Shown: positions 35,001-50,000 of the stretch, piece by piece
How the letters are laid out: the number at the start of each line of letters is the position of its first letter
Numbering within the stretch: the first letter of the stretch is position 1
Source of the DNA: Liolophura sinensis
Lineage: Eukaryota > Mollusca > Polyplacophora > Chitonida > Chitonidae
Assembly: GCF_032854445.1 (NCBI RefSeq)
Contig: NC_088306.1
Span: forward strand, 15,683,386 to 15,743,385
DNA length: 60,000 nt
Reading direction: 5' to 3'
Notes under the pieces: model-generated
What the model was told of the DNA's origin: nothing
The model's input: the letters and a program-made list of their open reading frames with translations, nothing else
The model's database searches: none
Translations under genes and position numbers: made by a program

Positions 35001-38000
35001 GTACTGAGGAGGGATGTGTGTATTATACATGTGGTAGGCAGTACTGAGGGAGAGATGTGTGTATTACACACATGGTAGGCAGTACTGAGGGAGAGATGTC
35101 TGTATTATACACATGGTAGGCAGTACTGAGGGAGGGATGTGTGTATTATACATGTGGTAGGCAGTACTGAGGGAGAGATGTGTGTATTATACACATGGTA
35201 GGCAGTACTGAGGGAGAGATGTGTGTATTATACACATGGTAGGCAGTACTGAGGGAGGGATGTGTGTATTATACATGTGGTAGGCAGTACTGAGGGAGAG
35301 ATGTGTGTATTATACACATGGTAGGCAGTACTGAGGGAGAGATGTCTGTATTATACACATGGTAGGCAGTATTGAGGGAGAGTTGTGTGTATTATGCCTG
35401 TGGTAGGCAGTACTGAGGGAGAGAGATGTGTATTATACACATGGTAGGCAGTACTAGGATAGAGATATGTGTATTATACATGTGGTAGGCAGTACTGAGG
35501 GAGGGATGTGTGTATTATACATGTGGTAGGCAGTACTGAGGGAGAGATGTGTGTATTATACACATGGTAAGCAGTACTGAGGGAGAGATGTGTGTATTAT
35601 ACACATGGTAAGCAGTACTGAGGGAGACGTGTGTATCATACACATGGTAGGCAGTACTGAGGGAGAGATGTGTGTATTATACACATATATTTTCTGTCCA
35701 TGTTTGCCCCAGACAAGTCCGAGGTAATTTTTGCTGATTGTTCACATGGAGTACTAAAGTCATGGGAAGGTCAACTAAAACACCATTTACACATGTAACA
35801 ACAGTAACAGCCAGACGCCCGACAAAGCACACAGATGAGACTATGGAAATCTCCAGTCACCAAATCAGCCACATGTTCATGGTCGCCACATGTTCATGGT
35901 CGCCACATGTTCATGGTCACCACCTGATGATATATGGCATAAAATGTTTTAAAAAACATACCCCATGTACTGTTTGCCTGTAGCTTACATGGAAGTAGCA
36001 GACTGAGTAATGTGCAATGTGTGTTATGTGAACCACACACATACGCCTTAGACTTTCAAGTCTAATCTCAAAATCACTAATATGTATCTGTAGTTTACTG
36101 AAATGCCTGAAACGCACCCTTAGGTTATATATGGGCAACTGCTGACAATTCCTGTTTACAGTTTTAAATCCTCACCAGACTGGCGATGTAACTGTAATTT
36201 GAAATGCCAACAAAATCTGAAGACCTTTTTAACAGTGTCATCAACAATAAGCAATCAAGTGAAAATGACAATAAACAATCAACCTGCAGAAACTAGCATC
36301 GACATGGAGGATTACATCACAGAAAGAGCTGCCAAAGACCCGACAAAGACAAACTTGCAAGAACAGAAGCACTTGTCAAGCAGTAGCACTTGTCAAGCAG
36401 CAGCACTTGTCAAGCAGCAGCACTTGTCAAGTAGCAGCACTTGTCAAGCAGCAGCACTTGTCAAGCAGCAGCACTTGTCAAACAGTAGCTCTTGTCAAGC
36501 AGCAGCACTTGTCAAGCAGCAGCACTTGTCAAGCAGCAGCTCCGCTGGTAAAAAAAAAAGCTGGGAAGGCCTAGCGATTCTTAGCAGCATGGAAATGGGA
36601 TATTGCTAACAACAGGTCACAAAAACCCGACCCCAGGCATGTTGCTCAGCCAACATACATGCACGACCCAGTATTACTTTCCCTGAGCACGCTGTGCATT
36701 TAAAGGTTCAGATATGGCTGTTACAGCTTAGTACCCAGTGTGAACAATCCACATATGAAAGTTGCCATTTTGGTAATATCAACATTACAGCAAAGAACAG
36801 TTTAATGTGTTGTGGGATGTATGAACAGGTAGGCCCACAAATCCTCAAAGTATAATGTCATGGAAAAACATTTTCCATAAGATTTCACAAATTAAAGCCA
36901 TAGTCAATTAATAAACAGAGCTCCGGCCTGATGATGTCGGCATGGTTTGTTCCACTGTCCTGTCCCCAGGGTGTATCATTTGTACGTGTAAAAACAAAGC
37001 CTTGCCACTTCATGTATGTTTGATAGTGTACTAGATATATCATAGCTAGACTTCTGCAACAAGGTCACTCCAGGTTTCCGGTCTGTTTTTTAAGTCATTT
37101 TTAAAAAGTGTAATAAGTAACAGGTTATCAGTAATAATTAACGAGTTATCAGTACTAAATAACGGGTTATCTGTTATTTACAAACAATGCTGACTTTTTC
37201 AGTGCCACACACAACATACCTTATACCATAAAATGATAATCAGAATATGTCTCAAACATGTTAGCCTCAGATGTTGATAAAATAAATGGGACGGTTCTGC
37301 AAGAAGTCAGCTTGGGAAAATTAAGGTGGTTCCTAATACTTTTGTTCCTTTCAGATGTCAGTGAGTTTATATGATCATATGATGAAGAATTTATCAGAAT
37401 CTTCTCTGATTCATAATATTTTTTCCCCCGCAAATAACAAACTGGTTCATCTATTCTAAAAAAAAAAAGCTGCCGCAGGCTACATGTAAATGCTGCTAGC
37501 ACATCAGTCATGGCAGACGCTCAATTCCACATGTCCACAAACACAATCGACCTTCCTATTAACTCTAACAGTGACTTACCAGACTCTGATTAGCAATTTG
37601 CAGAATATCATGCACGGTGTCGCCACTTTCCTTTTCAGTCACATCCTCATTGTTCTTTGTAGGAGGCTGTGACTGACGGTCGGCGAGTCGCTCAAACTCC
37701 TCCGCGCTATACAGTTCCGGGGCAGGGTTTTCAGGGGTAATACTTGTTAGAGGGTCTTCACTATAGTGCGTTTCTAAATGCAAATAAGGACGCTGGCTCT
37801 CAGCTTCACGAATTTCAATGACTGTGGGCTGCTCAAATGTTTCTGCATTGGACGTGCTTGCAACATCTGTATCATGGGCATAATTGTTACTGGATTGTTC
37901 TGAGACTGGAGAACTATTCATCTCGCCTGCGCCAGGTGAGGAGGACAGGGTCATGTTAGTTGATGAAGTTACAGATGGGGTGTAAAAGACAGTTTCCAGT

Positions 38001-41000
38001 TTCGGTGGGGCAAACGGGTACACCACAAAGTAGGAGTCCCTTGGGGCATGCCCACTGGGTGGGCAGCTTGTACCCGCAGTCTGATATGATGAATATGAAG
38101 GATGAAAGGCGTCAAAATCAGTGCTCTGCTCTAAAGTCATATATGGGTTCTGTAAACAAAGCAAAACCGCAAAACCGTGCTTAGAAACAAGAGCTAAGAC
38201 AGAAGGTTCAACCAAACACGACCTTCCTCTCAGATGTGGGCTTCTAGTGAAGGGCAAGGCATGGGATGAATGTCCTCGAACTAGACAAGGCAAGCCAAAC
38301 AGCAAAACCATGCACAAAAATTGGTCAAAATGTAAGATTTCATATGAAAGCAAAAGTTGCATGCTTGCCACAATTTGGAATTTTAGTTTTTCGTTGACAA
38401 CTGGATATTAAAACTTTCAAATATAATTTAGTTATGTATTTGATTGGTGCTTTATGCCGTACTCAAGAATATTTCACTGTAATATGACCGCAGCCAGCAT
38501 TATCAGTAATTATGCTCATATAATTTAAGAACTAATCTTCCAATGTACAGAATTATCAGTAATTATGCTTATATAATTTAAGACCTAATCTTCCAATGTA
38601 CAGAATTATCAGTAATTATGCTCATATAATTTAAGAACTAATCTTCCAATGTACAGTATTATCAGTAACTATGCTTATATAATTTAAGACCTAATCTTCC
38701 AATGTACAGAATTATCAGTAATTATGCTCATATAATTTAAGAACTAATCTTCCAATGTACAGTATTATCAGTAACTATGCTTATATAATTTAAGACCTAA
38801 TCTTCCAATGTACAGAATTATCAGTAATTATGCTTATATAATTTAAGACCTAATCTTCCAATGTACAGAATTATCAGTAATTATGCTCATATAATTTAAG
38901 AACTAATCTTCCAATGTACAGTATTATCAGTAACTACGCTCATATAATTTAAGACCTAATCTTACAATGTACAGCATTATCAATAATTATGCACATATAA
39001 TTTAAGAACTAATCTTCCAATGTACAGTATTATCAGTAACTATGCTTATATAATTTAAGGCCTAATCTTCCAATGTACAGCATTATGTCACAGTCACCTT
39101 GAGTTTATCTCTGCACTGCAAAAAATGCAGTTCTACATTTACAATGATCAAAATAATTCAGACAAGTGATCACAGTTTCCAAGGTAAGAGTCTAACAGTG
39201 TGGGTATGTTTGTTGCAATGCCCTGTGGGTGGTCAGTGCATACAGCAGGAGAGGGAACTGTTTTAATAGTTGTGGAACTATCGTAAGATTCACCCTAACA
39301 TACATCTACCAAATACATTGTATGACTTTCACAATATACTCTTCTACTGGTTTGAACTGGAAGTCAAACTTGATCAGTAACACACCAAGGTGAGACCACA
39401 TGTCAAAGTCCACCTCCCAGACAAAAACCGCCAGAATTTTATTGAAAATGGACAAAACAGTTTGAAACTGAACTAGATCGGGATGTCATCATGTTGAAAC
39501 CATGTACCAAGCTTCATCTCAATTCGTTATGACTGTTGATAACAAACGGAGGGACATATGAAAGCAAACATGACAAACCGTGTACAGCCGAGGGCACACT
39601 GGGCCAATTTTCTCAGCTTATGAACTTAAATACACTAACGGTATTCTCAGCATAGTGGCAGACACACTTGGCAGATTTTTCCGTTGATCGTGATCTTTAC
39701 CTTATGTCATGTGACCTAGTAAACCATGTGACACCAAGAAAATTTCACAGTTCAACACAATTCAGTGCTTTTTGATTGGTCAGCTCGATCATCTTGATCA
39801 CCGAAATTCGTTGGAACAGACTCATGATGCAGACTGAGTGAAATCTCCGGCGTATTTCTTCGCTAGTGTCTGACATGTTTGATACAAGCTAATTTTGGGG
39901 CAGACAAGACTGATTATAGAAATTCACAAAATACATCTATACAAGTGAAAAAATCCACCTAGTGTGTACCCGGCTTAAAGCTTTTTGACCCCTGCCCTCA
40001 CTAATGCATTTGACCTCCTTCTGTGACTCCAATTGTTCTGTCTTTTACGTTTATAGTGTGGCAAAATGGACCACAAGTGCTGCAGTATGTCTGGTTCTCT
40101 CCCCCTGATGTCAGATGGCGCCACTAGCTTCAGTCCCTATCAATGCATGCAGAATATGTTGGGTAACGACACTTCCCACCCAGTTTGTATTTCCAGTTTT
40201 TGATGGAAGTTTGATTAAATACATGTAGCTTACTGCAGCAAAAATAAAAACCCTCTCTGTCAAACATGCACATTTTCTAGTGACATTGATTCACTACAAA
40301 TGCATGTTTCTTGTTCAATGGCAAAACATGAGATGTGTGCTAGACAGCACTTCAACTTTCGGTTGTTGAGATCCAGCCGTAATTGTCACGGAACTAGTCA
40401 CAGGCCATCGTCATTGATACACAATGTAGCAGTGTACTTCATCTCTCTAAATACGTAGCGTGTATATTTAAAAACCATTATAACTAATATTCCGTAATTA
40501 TGTAATTGTACATCTCTTCATTTTCTCACTGTCGGAATTTCACTGTAATCTGTATGTGTACGTACAAACATCTTGAGCCAGTTTGCCTGGAGTGAATTCT
40601 TCGCTTATTTTTGCAAGTGAAGAAAATGTTTCAAGAGAATTTAAAAAATGGACAGAACATTAACCAAAACATGAACGATCTGTTTCTAGTACACAAATAG
40701 ATGTACACCATAAGGTTATTCATCATTTTTAATTATACTCTTAATTTATACAGTTGTTTTGTTTTTGTGTTTTTTTTTTTCTTTCAACCTTAAACTTTAT
40801 CATTTTTGATGTATTCCTTTACAGACTGAAAGTGGTAGCCAAACATTCCTTAAACGTACACAACATATGAGTTCAGAATGCCTGATCTCCAGTCACTGAG
40901 ACAGCCAATCTTAGACACTGAAATACAAGCAAAGATGACAGCAACAAAAGAATCTTTAACTATTCTCTTATGTCCAAATGGCCCATCATTCTCAACATAG

Positions 41001-44000
41001 ACATATAACCCAAGTCTCCACATGACAAACATTAACAATGTACCTACATGTACTATCAGATTAAGCAAATATTCCAGGTGTTCTGACTATCCTAAACTAA
41101 TAAATGCCATGTACATGTACGGGTTTCCTCTGAATTGTACATGTACAGGGTTTCATCTACCATGTACATGTACAGGTATTCCTCTGAATTGTACATGTAC
41201 AGGGATCCTTCTACTATGTACATGTACAGGGTTTCCTCTGAATTGTACATGTACAGGGTTTCATCTACCATGTACATGTACAGGGATTCCTCTACAGTGT
41301 GCATGAAGTTCTAATAGCTAAGTGTACATTGTTTCCTCTACCATGTACATGTTCAGGGTTTCCTCTACCATGTACATCTACAAGGTTTTCTCTACCAGGA
41401 TTTTCCCTAAGATGTACAGGGTTCCCCCTACGTCTATGATGTAGCTGTAAGGGCTGTTCTGTACAATGTGTTATTACATAACAGGCAAGGCAGAAGTCTC
41501 TCATATTCAATTTTGTATTTAATACAAGTGTGGAAGTGATGTTGATGAGAAACAATCTGCTTCAAATGTATTGTTGTACTCAGCAAATGCCCAAAGTGCA
41601 TGTAGCTTTACATGAAGGACCGATGTGAATGAAACCAACAGTATTAAAGGCTTGGCACAGTTGTGTTCTAATAGCTAAGTGTTCAACAAAACAGCATGCA
41701 CAGGGTTGGGAAATCACATGTAAAGTGATTAGAAGAAGATAAAAATTAAAAAAAAAAGGTTAAAAAAAATCCATCCTGTCGCAACAGAAAATAAGAAACA
41801 CACATCTGAGAGGAGGTGAAGGGCATAGTTACAGGGCATAACAATCACTCAGTGAACAAAACTGAGAGAAAAACCTTCCTAACACCATAACAAACACTCA
41901 CAACAACTGTACAAATTCAAATTCCTTCATTCTGATTGGTTAGAAAGGAAGTTTAGTACAAATAAGCCAAATCCAATTAACACAAATAAAGAATTGAGTT
42001 GTGCACATTACCAAGACTAAGGTTTAATCTCTTTATAGATTCAGAGTTACATTAGAAATGCATGCATGAAACTTAACATAGAATATGTCATGTTAGTGTT
42101 AGAATCTGTCACTATAGACATAGATGTATGTGTAAGAAACCTGACACCGTACTACAGTCAGCATGAACATACATGGAAGAAATCGGACATGTTTAGAACC
42201 AGTATAGATATGTATACATGTTAGAAATTGGACATGTTTACAGCCAGTATACACATACATGGAAGAAATCGGACATGTTTACAACCAGTATAGACATGTA
42301 TACATGTTAGAAATTGGACATGTTTACAGCCAATATAGACATACATGGAAGAAATTGGACATGTTTACTGCCAGTATAGACATGTATACATGTTAAAAAT
42401 TGGACATGTTTACAGCCAGGATAGACATACATGGAAGAAATTGGACATGTTTACAGCCAGTATAGACACGTATACATTTAAGAAATTGGACATGTTTACA
42501 GCCAGTATAGACATACATGGAAGAAATTTTACATGTTTATACAGCCAATATCACAGATATACATGTAAAAAATATGATGTGTTCATACAGCTAGTTTAGA
42601 CATACATGCAAGAAATTGGACAAAATAACAATCAATATAGACATACCTGTTACAGCCAGTGTAAAGGTACATATTAAGAAATTGGATATATTTATGCAGC
42701 CAGTATAGACATATATGTTAGAAACTGGACATCATTCTACAGGCAGTATGGACATACATGGAAGAAATTGGACACGTGTACAGAAATGTATATATGTAAG
42801 AAATTGGACATGTTTGTACAGCCCATATCATAGACATACATGTACATGTAAGAAATCTGATGTATTCATACAGCTTGTTTAGACATACATGCAAGAAACA
42901 GGACATACTCACAGCCAGTAAAGACAATAACATACATGTTAAAAAACTGGACATATTAATGCAGCCAGTCAAGACATACGGGAAACTGAACATGTGCAAA
43001 TTATGGCTAGGTGTCTTAGAATAGGGTCTGTAAGTGTACATGTATACTGTAGGTGAGTCTTAGGGTAGGGTCTCTAAGTCTTAGGGAAGGGTCTGTAAGT
43101 CTACATGTACACAGGTAAATCTTAAGGTAGGGTCTCTAAGTCTTAGGGTACATGTAGACATACATGTACATGTATATTGTACATGAGTCTTGGGGTAGGG
43201 GTAGGGTCTCCAAGTTTTACGGTAAGGTCCCTAAGTCTTAGGGTAGGGTCTGTAAGTCAACATGTACATGTATACTGTAGGGGAGCCTTAGGGTAGGGTC
43301 TATAAGTCTTAGTGTACATGTAGGTTCTGTAAGCCAACATGTACATGTATATTGTACATGAGTCTTGGGGTAGGGTCTCCAAGTTTTACGGTAAGGTCCC
43401 TAAGTCTTAGGGTAGGGTCTATAAGTCAACATGTACATGTATACTGTTGGTGAGTCTTGGGGTAGGGTTTACGTTTACTTACTTATTTATTAGATTGGTG
43501 TTTTTACGCTGCACTCAAGAATATTTCCCTTATACGACGTTGGCCAGCATTTTGGTGAAAATGAACCAGGCAGACCCCTGGGGAAACCCCAGACTATCCG
43601 CAGGTAGCTTACAGACCTTCCCACTTTTGACAGGAGAGGGAACCAGCATGAGTTGGACTACTAGCGAATGCGTGGTGAGAGGCTCCTAAGCCATTGTGCT
43701 ACACTGGTTCCCTAACCAATTGGTCATGAGGTAGGTCTTCATAAGTCTTCAGGTTTCATTTACCTAGTTACCATGTTACAAATTCTGCTAATGACAATGA
43801 GAAGCAGGTGACACAACATTATCAGTACATCATTATACATGTAAATGTGTGTTCCACACAGCTCTTCCTACATCCACATCTTTGGCAAACAACTTTCACA
43901 CAAGTACAGACATCCATTTGTGCTGGCACAATCCACAAGCTAGAAATGTTGTCATGTACTCTGTAACAAGTCAACACAGAAGTCTGCACAAAGTGCTGTC

Positions 44001-47000
44001 ACAAGCCAACAAAGAAGTTTACACAAAGAGCTGTAATAAGTCAACACAAAAGTCTGCACAAAGAGCTGTAACAAGGCACCACAGAATTTTGCACAACTAG
44101 CTGTCACACGTCCACAGAAGTTTGCACAAAGAGTTGTAACAAATCACTGTAACAACTGAACACAGAAGTTCGGACAAAGAGCTTCAACAAGTTAAGAGAG
44201 AAGTTTGCATAATGAGTTGTAACAAGTCATCACAGAAGTTTGCACAAACAGTTGTAACAATTCATCACTTCAGCTTATCCAAGGCTCCACAACACATTAA
44301 CAAATAAGTTTATACAAAGCCCAGTAGAAAGTTACACTTCGAATGTTAATAATGAATCCAGGATTGCCAGAGACTGATCCACACAGTAACCGTCATGTCT
44401 GACATGTACATCAACTCTGTCTATACACCCCACCCCCGAAATTTCTCAGTCCATTATGGAAGCTGTCCTAAACTGTGTCTACATGCACAAGTGTTATCAG
44501 CATGTATATGTACACCAAGTAGATAGAAGAGACACAAAAAACATGAATTCTACACAAGCAGGACATTTACATGTAGTCAGGGAGTGTTGTACAGGACTGT
44601 CCACTGTACATAAGGTCATGACTGAGAGCACTGACGCAATGCCAATATGAACAGCAACATACTAACATGCACAGTTTACTATTGCAGATTCTTGCTACCA
44701 GCTGATGGTGTTAGTAGAACTTCACAGTTCATCTATAAACCGTACTGACACTGATTGTCTATTTTGTGTGACTACTATGTCTAGACTGATATACACTGTT
44801 GCTTTGGTATGTGTACTCGTGTTCCGCAGGTAAACAACTGTCATGACAACAGAGGCCTTCACCAAGAATCTCTCATCTTGGTCAGCCAATCAGCTTCCAT
44901 TTATATGGTGAAATTCATATGTAGGATTGTCTCCCTTACATGTACTTTCAAGAAGTCAGCAAAACTATTCTTATACAGACATGAAAAAAATCACATCAGA
45001 AATTAGCTTCAAAGACCTTGTTCCTTACACTTTTGTTACTGATAGGGTTTTTTACAATCAAACTTGTGTATGTATTGATCAGAAAAAAAACCCCAAAACA
45101 AACACTTAAGAGTCCCTTAATCCAAAATGTGAAATCTGGCATCTGCAAAGATTATTATAGTAATTCACCACATAAATATGTAAGAGATAACTTGGGGTGA
45201 GAAAGACTGCCTTTACGTGTACGTGGTGGTGGATGAGGATTGGGGTGGGGACAGAGGAAGAAGACCAGTGTGTTGAGGAATAGTGTCCTAAAAACACAGT
45301 TTGATAGAATTTATTATGCTCTTCACCTAGTCTGTTGTAAGCTCATTTAGCAAGATGTTGGTCAGAGTATGGGTTCATTTAGTCAATTACACAAACCATG
45401 CATGTTCTGGGCGATAACAACATCCACCCATGCTACACCAATTACACAAGGATGTAACCATCCCACACGAGAAGCTATCGCATGCCCATCCTACGCCATG
45501 CAACCTGCTGCCACACACCTACAGGTACATGCCGGATGTTAAACTGTATCTCTAGGATACCGATAGGGTGGTACTGCACATGCCTATGCTGATATATGAT
45601 TACGTAGAGTACAGTACCTTGGAACACATCTTGTCTGCTACATGTACATACATGTATGTGGCTACATAGCAAAATTCTTTGTTTACAGAGTTGGTTCAAA
45701 CTCTTTAGACCGCACATTATCAATTCAAATGGCACAAGGTCAATTCAAACAATGCGTAGTAGTTTTATTTTCCAAGACACACTGTGGGCATCAAAGACGC
45801 AATTTGTTGCTATGGGTTTCAGTGATCTGTAAGACAATTACTGCAATGTGGAATTTTCTTAACCTTTGAACTCAGTCACACTGCACATGCAAAAACTGTA
45901 AACACACCAAGAATAGACTTTTTCATGATCACACACTGAACAGAAACTGTAAAAGACAGCATAAGTCACCCATGCATGACCGCACACTTCAGACAGAAAC
46001 GGTAAAACATGGCACGAGTCACTGATGCATGACCGCACACTTCAGAGGGAAACTGTACAAGACAGTCAAGCATGACATAAACATTGTAAACCACAGCATG
46101 AACCAACCTTGTTTGACCGCACACAGCACAAGTAAGAATTGTAAAACACAACATGAGTCACTCTTACATGACATGGAACACTTCACAAAACAGAAACTGT
46201 GAAACACAACACTCTTGCATGACCTGCTCGGGAAGTGGGGGGGGGGGGGGGCACACATCAATCAATTTGAGAGATCACTCACCAGTTGTGGGTCCAGAGT
46301 GGCCTGAATATCCTCCATGAAGATTGTCCACCAGAGCTGAAGAAAGGCCTTGCTGTGGCCGGTGCCTGGAAGCGGTGTTACGGTGCGAGTCACCGTGTTG
46401 TATGTATGATTCCACGGCTTCACCGCACCAATGAAATGAACTATTTTCACAGAATCCTTAAACCTGAAAAATGAAAAATCACACACATCCTAACCTGAGA
46501 CTACTATCCCTGACATTTTATACGGCAATCTTGTTCCCTCGTATAAAGGTGAATCTCAACTCCTATCATTTCTATCTTAATCCTTCAAACAGACAGGAGA
46601 CCTTGAGAACATGGGATATACATATAAGTGAAAAACAACTTTTTAAATCATCTTTGAATTTATCACAAATTGTTGAACAAACCTTTTTGATGCCCATTTT
46701 CCAAAAGCAGAGAGGAATGTAGAAAAAATGTGAATTCTTAGAGGTATCTATTTAGTCAACTGAAAGAAGTGTAATGCTAACAATACTTAAGCACATTGTA
46801 TTTTCTTATTACACTGACGTTCTGGACAGGCCTTCCCCTTCTCAAAGGAGAATCCGTGACCACGCGGGCCCCAAGCCAATTCATGACGACAGACCCCAAG
46901 AAAATCCATGGTCACAAAGGCCCCAGGAGAAGCCCTGACAACAATGATCCCAGAAGAAGCCCTAACTACAAAGACCCTAGGAGAATCCATGACCACACAG

Positions 47001-50000
47001 GCCCCAGGAGAAGCCATGACCACAAAGACCCCAGGAGAATCCATGACCACAAAGACCTCAGGAGAATCTATGTCCCTGTAGACTCTGGGAGAATCCATGA
47101 TGACCATGCAGACTCCAAAAGAATCCTTGACCATGCAGACCTCAGGAGAACCCATGACCAGGTAGATCCCAGGAGATTTTATGTTCATGTAGTTCCCAGG
47201 AGATGCCATGGCCATGCAGATGCCAGGGGAATCCACCACCGTGTCATGGACCTGTAACATGTCCCTGACAAAATGCCTCACTTAAGACATCATCTGAAGT
47301 ACCAACAACTGGATTTGACCATGCAACCTCAATAGTCCAGGGCTGATTAAGGATAGTCATGTCAAGTCTGTTCGCTACTCACTTTGTAAATGCAGGGAGG
47401 TAACTATAGAAAGCCTGAGAGACGACATTATAAATAAAGGGCAGGTGTTTGGAGATGTCACGCGTCGCCCAGTCGCTGAAGTAAGAGTTGAGTAAGCCCT
47501 GGTCACCTCCTGTAAACAAAAATGAGACCAATGAGTTTCAAACTTCATCTGTGTATTAACATAAAATGAAAACATTGTGCATTTATTAGACACCATGGTT
47601 TCTGACTAGTCAGTCCAGAATATCAGGCACAACATTCACAGCACTTTAGCCAGCATGCCTGAGAGCCGAAGTGAGCCAATGAATTTAACCAGCAGGCGTG
47701 ACAATCACAACCAGCCACTGCTTGAACATCTCAGGAAGTGAATTAACCAGCAGCAGGAGTTATGTCAGCCACAGCTTTAACCTGTTGAGCAAGTGTTTAA
47801 ACCATCAGTCACAGCCACAGCTTTAACCTGCTCAGCAAACGTTTAAACCATCAGTCACAGCCACAGCTTTAACCTGCTGAGCAAGTGTTTAAACCATCAG
47901 TCACAGCTACAGCTTTAACCTGCTGAGCAAGCGTTTAAACCATCAGTCACAGCCACTGCTTCAACCTGTTCAGCCAGTGTTTAAACCATCAGTCACGCCC
48001 AGTGCTTCAACCTGTTCAGCCAGTGTTTAAACCATCAGTGACAGCCACTGCTTCAACCTGTTGAGCCAGTGTTTAAACCATCAGTCACAGCCACAGCTTT
48101 AACCTGCTGAGCAAGAATTTAAACCACCAGCCACTGCTTCAACCTGTTCAGCCAGTGTTTAAACCATCAGTCACGCCCAGTGCTTCAACCTGTTCAGCCA
48201 GTGTTTAAACCATCAGTGACAGCCACTGCTTCAACCTGTTGAGCCAGTGTTTGAACCATCAGTCACAGCCACAGCTTCAACCTGCTGAACAAGCGTTTGA
48301 ACCATCAGTCACGGCCACTGCTTCAACCTGTTGAGCCAGCATTTAAACCATCAGTCACACCCACAGCTTTAACCTGCTGAGCAAGTGTTTAAACCATCAG
48401 TCACAGCCACTGCTTCAAGCTGCTGAGCAAGCGTTTAAACCATCAATCACACCCACAGCTTTAACCTGCTCAGCAAACGTTTAAACCATCAGTCACAGCC
48501 ACAGCTTTAACCTGCTCAGCAAACGTTTAAACCATCAGTCACAGCCACTGCTTCAACCTGTTCAGCCAGTGTTTAAACCATCAGTGACAGCCACAGCTTC
48601 AACCTGTTGAGCCAGTGTTTAAACCATCAGTCACAGCCACTGCTTCAACCTGCTGAGCAAGCATTTAAACCATCAGTCACAGCCACTGCTTCAACCTGCT
48701 GAGGTTAAAGCATTTAAACCATCAGTCACAGCCAGTGCTTCAACCTGCTGAGTAAGCATTTAAACCATCAGTGACCGCCGCAGCTTTAACCTGTTGAGCC
48801 AGCATTTAAACCATCAGTCACAGCCACTGCTTCAACCTGCTGAGGTTAAAGCATTTAAACCATCAGTCACAGCCACAGCTTTAACCTGCTGAGCAAGCGT
48901 TTAAACCATCAATGACCGCCACAGCTTTAACCTGTTGAGCAAGCGTTTGAACCATCAGTCACAGCCAGTGCTTCAACCTGCTGAGCAAGCGTTTAAACCA
49001 TCAGTCACAGCCACTGCTTCAACCTGTTCAGCCAGTGTTTAAACCATCAGTCACGCCCAGTGCTTCAACCTGTTCAGCCAGTGTTTAAACCATCAGTGAC
49101 AGCCACTGCTTCAACCTGTTGAGCCAGTGTTTAAACCATCAGTCACAGCCACAGCTTTAACCTGCTGAGCAAGAATTTAAACCACCAGCCACTGCTTCAA
49201 CCTGTTCAGCCAGTGTTTAAACCATCAGTCACGCCCAGTGCTTCAACCTGTTCAGCCAGTGTTTAAACCATCAGTGACAGCCACTGCTTCAACCTGTTGA
49301 GCCAGTGTTTGAACCATCAGTCACAGCCACAGCTTCAACCTGCTGAACAAGCGTTTGAACCATCAGTCACGGCCACTGCTTCAACCTGTTGAGCCAGCAT
49401 TTAAACCATCAGTCACAGCCACAGCTTTAACCTGCTGAGCAAGCATTTAAACCATCAGTCACAGCCACTGCTTCAAGCTGCTGAGCAAGCGTTTAAACCA
49501 TCAGTCACAGCCACTGCTTCAACCTGCTGAGCAAGCGTTTAAACCATCAGTCACAGCCACTGCTTCAACCTGTTCAGCCAGTGTTTAAACCATCAGTCAC
49601 GCCCAGTGCTTCAACCTGTTCAGCCAGTGTTTAAACCATCAGTGACAGCCACTGCTTCAACCTGTTGAGCCAGTGTTTAAACCATCAGTCACAGCCACAG
49701 CTTTAACCTGCTGAGCAAGAATTTAAACCACCAGCCACTGCTTCAACCTGTTCAGCCAGTGTTTAAACCATCAGTCACGCCCAGTGCTTCAACCTGTTCA
49801 GCCAGTGTTTAAACCATCAGTGACAGCCACTGCTTCAACCTGTTGAGCCAGTGTTTGAACCATCAGTCACAGCCACAGCTTCAACCTGCTGAACAAGCGT
49901 TTGAACCATCAGTCACGGCCACTGCTTCAACCTGTTGAGCCAGCATTTAAACCATCAGTCACACCCACAGCTTTAACCTGCTGAGCAAGTGTTTAAACCA

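Noticed and set aside
33324-35071. Open frames in the 41-bp array
   Set aside because: Short overlapping frames that shift every unit, as expected for a non-triplet repeat inside an intron.
36199-36609. 136-codon Ser/Gln-rich frame
   Set aside because: Plus-strand frame over an 18-bp array in a glycogenin intron; no domain and no support for splicing.
43020-43470. Telomere-like TTAGGG words
   Set aside because: The words occur as cttagggtagggtct within an irregular 21-base unit, not as a run of (TTAGGG)n.
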